NCBI GenBank assembly: GCA_028408675.1
Contig: JAOOLH010000007.1
Location: 1 to 33,812, forward strand
Reading direction: 5' to 3'
Length of the DNA stretch: 33,812 nucleotides
DNA from: Prochlorococcus sp. AH-716-K03
Lineage (GTDB): Bacteria; Cyanobacteriota; Cyanobacteriia; PCC-6307; Cyanobiaceae
The number at the start of each line of letters is the position of its first letter. Positions within the stretch are counted from its first letter, which is position 1. Of this stretch, positions 27,930-33,812 are shown piece by piece. The notes below the pieces were generated by a model that had not been told where the DNA came from, ran no database searches, and saw nothing but the letters and a program-made list of their open reading frames with translations. A program made the translations under genes and the position numbers.

Positions 27930-29281
27930 ATATTAAACTCATCTTTTATCTCCCACCCTTGCAATTTGCCTGGATTTAATAAGCCTTTTGGATCAAATTT
28001 TAATTTTGCTTTTACTTGATCAGAATCAATAACTCCTAATCCACCTCCCTCAACAGTTAATACATGTGGATTAAAAATAATTGCTCCTAGTTTCTTACAA
28101 TTATCAATAATTTGGTTTAATTGATCTGAACTTTTCCATTTTATTACTGGCAAAGCAGCTAATCTAGGGACTCCTTGTTGAGAAACTGCTTCAATATGCC
28201 AAAGGATATTCTTACCCCATTTTTCTCTCAAAATACTAATTAATTCGAATTCCTTACCTAGAGGTAAAAGCATCTGTAAATATGTCCAATTTTTGTCCTT
28301 AGCTCTCATATGAAGAGTTGTATGATTCCAAACCACTTCAGAGATTCCATTTGTTAATTTATCTTCTTCTCCAAGGAGAAAAGAATTAACTTCATATTTT
28401 TTGCAAATTAATTCAATAGTTTTTACCCCCCCAAGCGTTGATTGAAGCAAAATCTTATGACTTTTAGATTTACCTTTGAACCAGTTAGGCATATGATCTA
28501 CAATTTCCTTCTCAAGAATTGCGCCAAGCTTCAAGTCAATTGCTGCAATAGTAAATTTTTTTAAAATTTCGATTGTCTTACTTAACTCTTCACATTCAAT
28601 TACTATGGAGTACCACTTACGTTTTATATCAGTCGCGATTAATAATGAAGTAATAATTCCATTAGTTCCATACGCATGATTTAAAGGTTCTGATTCTTGA
28701 GCATCAAATCTTAGTAATTTAGGCTCTTCATTTATTGTTATAGCTTCTAGACCTATAAGATTACCAGGATCTCTTAAAAATCCCCATCTAATTGATCCAA
28801 TACCTCCTGACCCTCCTGCAATAAAACCTCCTATAGTTGCAGTTTTCCATGTGCTGGGAAGCAACCTTAATTCTCTCCCATGTTTTTCTAGTGCTTTATT
28901 TAAATCTCCCATTAAGCATCCAGATTGTACCTTTACGAAACCTGTCTCTGGATAAAATTCTTCTATTTTATTTAAATAATTCATTTGCATAACAATGCCT
29001 TTAAACAAGGGAACCGCTTGTCCATAATTACCTGTACCTGAACCTCTTAAAGTAAGTGGAACTGCAAATTTCCAACAAATTTCTGCTACTCTCATTACTG
29101 CATTTTGATCAATAGGTCGCACCGCCAAGTCAGCAATACAACCATTTAGTCTTTTCTCGAGTATTGGAGAATAATTATAAAAGTCTCTTGAAAGCCTTTT
29201 AACATCGGCAGTCTTTTGAATAATTTCTAAATTATCAATTTTTTTTAATTGTTCTATTAATTTTAAATTTCTTAATGACAT
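27926..29281 (-). CDS. FAD-binding oxidase (glycolate oxidase GlcD-like)
   Basis: FAD_binding_4-like 'PLTLRGSGTGNYGQAVPLFKGIVMQM', 'TIGGFIAGGSGGIGSIRWGFLRDPGNLIGLEAI', C-terminal 'FDPKGLLNPGKLQGW'. Confidence 0.85.
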   Translation of the reverse strand: MSLRNLKLIEQLKKIDNLEIIQKTADVKRLSRDFYNYSPILEKRLNGCIADLAVRPIDQNAVMRVAEICWKFAVPLTLRGSGTGNYGQAVPLFKGIVMQMNYLNKIEEFYPETGFVKVQSGCLMGDLNKALEKHGRELRLLPSTWKTATIGGFIAGGSGGIGSIRWGFLRDPGNLIGLEAITINEEPKLLRFDAQESEPLNHAYGTNGIITSLLIATDIKRKWYSIVIECEELSKTIEILKKFTIAAIDLKLGAILEKEIVDHMPNWFKGKSKSHKILLQSTLGGVKTIELICKKYEVNSFLLGEEDKLTNGISEVVWNHTTLHMRAKDKNWTYLQMLLPLGKEFELISILREKWGKNILWHIEAVSQQGVPRLAALPVIKWKSSDQLNQIIDNCKKLGAIIFNPHVLTVEGGGLGVIDSDQVKAKLKFDPKGLLNPGKLQGWEIKDEFNI

Positions 29282-29319
29282 TAATAATTAATTTTTCACT
29301 TTAAATATAAAATAATTGA

Positions 29320-30555
29320 TTAGTTATACAAATGGCCGTTTATAAAAACTTCTCTCTTTAAATTAGTTGAGAAAATATCTGCCCACTTTTCAGCTTCTAA
29401 AATCACAAAATCCACAGGGCAACCTTTTTTAACCAACCCATCCCAATTTAAATTTAATAATCTACTTGGTGACAAAAAAATGGAAGATAAAGTCAATCTT
29501 TCCCAAGGATTTAATTGAAGCATTGGAATTGCAAGAGACATCAAATAAACGGGATCATAATTACCAAATGGATACCAAGGATCTTGAACATTATCGCTCC
29601 CAATAGAAACATCAACTAATGATCTTTGTAGTTGCTTTATTGGTGCAACTGGTCTATTTAAAGATGTACTTTTTTCTTTACGATTAAGCAACCAGAAATT
29701 TGTAAGAGGAAGTGCAATCACTTTTATATTTTTCTCAGCAATTTTGCTTCCCAGACTAAGTATCTCATTATTATTAAGAGATAAAATATTACTTAAATGA
29801 CTACAAGTAATTGGGACTTTAATATTTAATCTATCAATAGTTTCCAAAAGAACTTTTATACCAGCTCCTGGCTCAATAGTTGATTCATCTATATGCAGAT
29901 CAATTTCTAGTTTATATTTATCTGCAAGCAAGAGAGTTTTAGAGAGCAAGTAATTTGTTTTTGCTTTATTTATGAAGGGAGGAACAAGAACCCCCCCTAA
30001 AATACCCTCTTTCATAGAAAACATTTCTGCCAATTTCTCTCCATGTGGCGTATCCCAAAACTCCAATGGAGCTAATGCTACATATTGCAACTTCAACTTA
30101 GAAGAATATTTTTTTTGGAGTTTAAAAAGCTCATCCCAAATATTAGTATCATGACTTTCGTAGGTATCAACATGACTCCTAATAGCTCTATAACCATTTT
30201 TAATAGCCAAGTTTAGTGATTTTTCAGCTCTCTCTAAAACTTTATATTTAGTCCTAGTTTTATGCTCCTCAAAATTAACTGATAATGCCTCTTGATAGTT
30301 TGATTTAAAATTAGGAAACTCTCCAAAAGTGAAAGATTTATCAAAATGTGAGTGAGTTTCAACAAATCTTGGGAATAGAATTTTTTTTGGTTTTTTATTT
30401 TTGATATTTATCGGCTTTAGTTCAGAAACAATTCCTTTTTCCCAAGAGAGAAAAACAGAAGCGAAATCCTCATCATCAACATTGAGGTTTTCAGCATTTT
30501 CTATTTCACATAGGCATCTAGGTATAAGAACCTCTATTTTTCCGGAATTGCTCAA
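29320..30555 (-). CDS. Amidohydrolase family protein, cytosine-deaminase-like
   Basis: 'LFPRFVETHSHFDKSF', 'AIRSHVDTYESHD', 'EIDLHIDESTIEPGAG', 'ITCSHLSNILSL', 'VSIGSDNVQDPWYPFGNYDPVYLM'. Confidence 0.85.
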   Translation of the reverse strand: MSNSGKIEVLIPRCLCEIENAENLNVDDEDFASVFLSWEKGIVSELKPINIKNKKPKKILFPRFVETHSHFDKSFTFGEFPNFKSNYQEALSVNFEEHKTRTKYKVLERAEKSLNLAIKNGYRAIRSHVDTYESHDTNIWDELFKLQKKYSSKLKLQYVALAPLEFWDTPHGEKLAEMFSMKEGILGGVLVPPFINKAKTNYLLSKTLLLADKYKLEIDLHIDESTIEPGAGIKVLLETIDRLNIKVPITCSHLSNILSLNNNEILSLGSKIAEKNIKVIALPLTNFWLLNRKEKSTSLNRPVAPIKQLQRSLVDVSIGSDNVQDPWYPFGNYDPVYLMSLAIPMLQLNPWERLTLSSIFLSPSRLLNLNWDGLVKKGCPVDFVILEAEKWADIFSTNLKREVFINGHLYN

Positions 30556-30689
30556 GATTTCATTTGCTCTTATTTTATTTTAAAACATTAATAAAACTTA
30601 TATAGAAATAGAAAAATACTTCAAATTCTTCTTAAACATACAAATATGCATGAAATTTTACACGTAAGTTGTTAAATTTATAAATGTGA

Positions 30690-30763
30690 GGCGGGCGTCG
30701 CCAAGTGGTTAAGGCAGTGGCTTGTGGCGCCGCTATTCGGGGGTTCGAATCCCCTCGCTCGCC
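30690..30763 (+). tRNA. tRNA-His (anticodon GTG), with G-1:C73 encoded
   Basis: G-GCGGGCG...CGCTCGC-C acceptor, anticodon arm GTGGC-TTGTGGC-GCCGC, T arm GGGGG-TTCGAAT-CCCCT. Confidence 0.94.
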
Positions 30764-30836
30764 CTCAAAAATATTGCCCCAAAATTATTGAAATTATAAT
30801 TTTGAATTAACAAATTCCTTCAAAACTTTTAGCAAA

Positions 30837-32231
30837 GTGCTAACCAAACCAATAAAAGAAGAAAAAAAGTCTTATAAAAATTCCTCTATTGGTAGTTATT
30901 GGATAACAACTTTTGGTTGCCAAATGAATAAAGCAGATTCAGAGAGGATGGCTGGCACTCTTGAAAAAATGGGATATTCCAGAGCTATTGATGAATTAAA
31001 AGCGGATTTAGTTTTATATAACACCTGCACAATTAGAGATAGTGCTCAGCAAAAGGTTTATAGTTTTTTAGGAAAGCAAGTCAAAAGAAAGCATAGTACT
31101 CCAAAACTAAAATTAGTCGTAGCAGGTTGCCTCGCACAACAAGAGGGAGAGTCTCTTTTAAGGAGAGTGCCTGAACTTGACTTAATCATGGGACCACAAC
31201 ATGTTAATAATCTTGAAAATCTTTTAGAGAGGGTTGATTCAGGTAATCAAGTCGTTGCCACTGAAGAAACTTTTATATCTGAAGATATTACTCATGCTAG
31301 AAGAGATAGCTCTATTTGTGGCTGGGTGAATATCATTTATGGTTGCAATGAAAGATGCTCTTATTGTGTTGTCCCATCTGTTAGAGGTAAAGAACAGTCA
31401 AGATATCCAGATGCAATTAAGGGTGAAATCCAAACTTTAGCTAATAATAATTTTAAAGAGGTAACTCTTTTAGGACAAAATATTGATGCCTATGGTAGAG
31501 ATCTTCCTGGGACGACAAAAGAGGGTAGGAAAGAAAATACACTCACTGATTTACTTTATTATATTCACGATGTGGATGGAATTAGAAGAATAAGATTTTC
31601 TACTAGTCATCCAAAATATTTTTCAAAAAGACTAATAAAAGCTTGTTATGAATTAGACAAAGTTTGTGAGCATTTTCATATTCCGTTCCAAAGTGGGAAT
31701 GATGAAATCCTCAGATTGATGGCTAGAGGTTATACAATCGACAGATATAAAAGAATAATTGAAAATATAAGACTATTAATGCCAAATGCATCAATTACTG
31801 CGGATGCAATAGTTGCTTTCCCTGGAGAGACAGAATGTCAATACCGTGAGACATTAAAGTTAATATCTGATGTAGGCTTTGATCAAGTAATGACCGCAGC
31901 CTACTCACCAAGACCTAATACACCTGCAGCGATATGGGATAATCAAATCCCTGAAGAAGTTAAAAAAGAAAGATTAAAAGAAATTAATGAACTAGTGGGG
32001 AAAACCTCAAGAAAAAGGAATCAAAGATATTTAAATAATATTGAAAGTGTTTTAATAGAGGGCTTGAATCCAAAAAATAACGATCAAATGATGGGAAGGA
32101 CAAGAACGAATAGACTTACTTTTGTAGAAATACCACAAAATATTGAATTTAATTATTCATTCGGAGATGAAATAAATGTCAAAATAAACGAAGCTAGATC
32201 TTTTTCTTTAACCGGTCAAATTTGCAAATAA
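30837..32231 (+). CDS. miaB: tRNA-2-methylthio-N6-dimethylallyladenosine synthase MiaB (GTG start)
   Basis: '[23 protein letters not shown]', '[19 protein letters not shown]', radical SAM '[22 protein letters not shown]', '[10 protein letters not shown]', '[22 protein letters not shown]'. Confidence 0.96.
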   Translation: MLTKPIKEEKKSYKNSSIGSYWITTFGCQMNKADSERMAGTLEKMGYSRAIDELKADLVLYNTCTIRDSAQQKVYSFLGKQVKRKHSTPKLKLVVAGCLAQQEGESLLRRVPELDLIMGPQHVNNLENLLERVDSGNQVVATEETFISEDITHARRDSSICGWVNIIYGCNERCSYCVVPSVRGKEQSRYPDAIKGEIQTLANNNFKEVTLLGQNIDAYGRDLPGTTKEGRKENTLTDLLYYIHDVDGIRRIRFSTSHPKYFSKRLIKACYELDKVCEHFHIPFQSGNDEILRLMARGYTIDRYKRIIENIRLLMPNASITADAIVAFPGETECQYRETLKLISDVGFDQVMTAAYSPRPNTPAAIWDNQIPEEVKKERLKEINELVGKTSRKRNQRYLNNIESVLIEGLNPKNNDQMMGRTRTNRLTFVEIPQNIEFNYSFGDEINVKINEARSFSLTGQICK

Positions 32232-32238
32232 TATTAAA

Positions 32239-33303
32239 ATGGGAGTGAAAGAAAAAAAATGTATTGGAATAATTTTTGGAGGTGAGTCTAATGAGCATTA
32301 TATTTCCATATCTTCTGCTAAGACAGTTTTTAAATCCTTAAACTCCAAAACAAACATAGAAAGATTTAGGGTTAAAGCTTTTTATATAAATAAGTATGGA
32401 GTTTGGCTTGATAATGATCAATCTCTCGAATTATTAAAAAAAAATAGTAGAAATGAAACGGTCGATAAGTACCAAGTATTGCCTAAAAGAGCAATAAACT
32501 TTTTAAACAAAATAGAATTTCAAAGTATTGATATATGGTTCCCCCTTCTGCATGGTTTAAATGGAGAAGATGGAGCAATTCATGGATTATTAAAATTTAC
32601 CCAAAAACCTATAGTGGGAGGAGGAATTTTAGGTTCCGCTCTTGGAATGGATAAAATTTTAATGAAAAAAATATTTTCACATCTAAAAATTCCACAAGTA
32701 AATTATTTAGCTATCCAAAATCATAATCTAAGTGATGATAATGTTAAAAGTAATTTATCTGTTGAGATTATTGAAAAATTAAAGTTACCAGTTTTTATTA
32801 AACCTTCTAATTCGGGATCTTCACTTGGCATTTCTAAGGCCAAAACCAAATCAGAAATAATTGCAGCTTTAGAAAAGGCTTGGGAAATAGACACAAGAAT
32901 TGTTATTGAGGAAGGTTTGGTTGTTAGAGAACTTGAATGCGGAATAATTGGTAATTTAAAACTTTCTGCATCTGAAATAGGTGAAGTTTCCTATTCAACA
33001 GATTGGTACGATTATAATTCAAAATATTCTATGGATAATAAAATAATTATTCCAGCTGATATTGATTCTCAAACCTCTAAACAAATAAAAGATATTGCTA
33101 TTCGAAGTTGTAGAGCGTTAAATATTTTTGGCTTTGCAAGGGTTGATTTCTTTTTAGAAAAGATTTCGAATAAAATCTTCTTGAACGAAATAAATACAAT
33201 TCCGGGGTTCACAAGTAAAAGTATGTTTCCTATGCTTTGGAATGCATCAGGTTTAAATATTGATCAACTTGTGGCTAAACTGATTGATATATCCTCAAAT
33301 TAA
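32239..33303 (+). CDS. ddl: D-alanine--D-alanine ligase
   Basis: 'GIIFGGESNEHYISISSAKTV', 'IWFPLLHGLNGEDGAIHGLL', 'SALGMDKILMKKIF', 'FIKPSNSGSSLGISK', 'FLNEINTIPGFTSKSMFPML'. Confidence 0.96.
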   Translation: MGVKEKKCIGIIFGGESNEHYISISSAKTVFKSLNSKTNIERFRVKAFYINKYGVWLDNDQSLELLKKNSRNETVDKYQVLPKRAINFLNKIEFQSIDIWFPLLHGLNGEDGAIHGLLKFTQKPIVGGGILGSALGMDKILMKKIFSHLKIPQVNYLAIQNHNLSDDNVKSNLSVEIIEKLKLPVFIKPSNSGSSLGISKAKTKSEIIAALEKAWEIDTRIVIEEGLVVRELECGIIGNLKLSASEIGEVSYSTDWYDYNSKYSMDNKIIIPADIDSQTSKQIKDIAIRSCRALNIFGFARVDFFLEKISNKIFLNEINTIPGFTSKSMFPMLWNASGLNIDQLVAKLIDISSN

Positions 33304-33317
33304 TAGAATAAATTAAA

Positions 33318-33728
33318 ATGTTGCATGGACTGCTTTGGTTACCATTACTTTTAATCTTCGTTCTATTAACTGCTCTTGGTTGGCTAGAAAGAAGAAGGCA
33401 GAATCTATTTAGAAATTGGGCTAAGGGTTCTGAAATATGTAAGTTAGATAGTTCTGGAGCAGCCTTTTTAAAAGATGGTGTATTAAAATGGAGTGCTTTT
33501 GAGGCTGGGATATTTGAAGAGAAAGATAGCTTTATAATAAAAAAACTTGAATTAATAGAATTAATGGCTCTTACTTCAGGAGAAGCTCCCTTAACTAGGG
33601 AATCTCAAGGGAAATGTAGACTAAGACTTGTTGGGGATGGAAAAGAGATGGATGTCCCATTTTCAGATGCAGAGAGAGCAAGAGAATGGATGGATCAATT
33701 AATGGAAAAAGCTCGTTGTGATTTGTGA
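33318..33728 (+). CDS. Conserved cyanobacterial hypothetical membrane protein
   Basis: 136-aa ORF with N-terminal TM 'LLWLPLLLIFVLLTALGWL', between ddl and ftsQ. Confidence 0.65.
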   Translation: MLHGLLWLPLLLIFVLLTALGWLERRRQNLFRNWAKGSEICKLDSSGAAFLKDGVLKWSAFEAGIFEEKDSFIIKKLELIELMALTSGEAPLTRESQGKCRLRLVGDGKEMDVPFSDAERAREWMDQLMEKARCDL

Positions 33729-33812
33729 AGTATCAACAAAAAGTAAAAAAACGCAGGTCTTTTTTAATAATTACTATATTATTTTTAACAACTTTTTTAA
33801 CCTTTAAAATTT
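33725..33812 (+). CDS. ftsQ: Probable FtsQ N-terminus (truncated by window end; GTG start)
   Basis: GTGA overlap with the previous stop; MKYQQKVKKRRSFLIITILFLTTFLTFKI: basic N-tail plus TM, downstream of ddl. Confidence 0.5.
   Translation, partial: MKYQQKVKKRRSFLIITILFLTTFLTFKI

Noticed and set aside
29972-30583. Plus-strand 60-aa ORFs opposite the amidohydrolase
   Set aside because: Antisense to conserved amidohydrolase coding sequence; no start-region or homology evidence.

Overview
AT-rich, gene-dense cyanobacterial window that looks like high-light Prochlorococcus core genome. This is inferred from gene content (NiSOD cassette, Ftn2/ARC6, CpmA/LarB, group-2 sigma factor, ddl/ftsQ) and composition; no search was run. 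Contents are almost entirely housekeeping: era, trmD/ispF, larB, a BAX-inhibitor family protein, phoH, rpsP, ffh, ftn2, pdhA, a sigma-70 factor, nnr, mnmA, lnt, FKBP, sodN-sodX-sodT, trpC, lpd, SpoU, murA, tRNA-Leu, argD, folC, an FAD oxidase, an amidohydrolase, tRNA-His, miaB, ddl and the start of ftsQ. I see no CRISPR array, transposase, phage or defence system. The most striking structure is an apparently perfect ~1376 bp inverted duplication at the left end (1-1376 versus 3068-4443) that duplicates the era tail, trmD and part of ispF. It is most likely a chimera or assembly artifact, for example from multiple displacement amplification. Other points of interest: an era reading frame broken exactly where the G4 NKxD motif should be; a single trmD-ispF ORF; two dyads sharing the ATACCT/AGGTAT half-site upstream of the sigma factor, one of them over its ribosome-binding site; a SpoU methyltransferase whose coding N-terminus has no canonical start codon; an argD start codon 5 nt after a tRNA-Leu; and an ATGA-coupled pair of tiny membrane-protein ORFs. 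I do not find convincing evidence for a wholly new multi-gene system.
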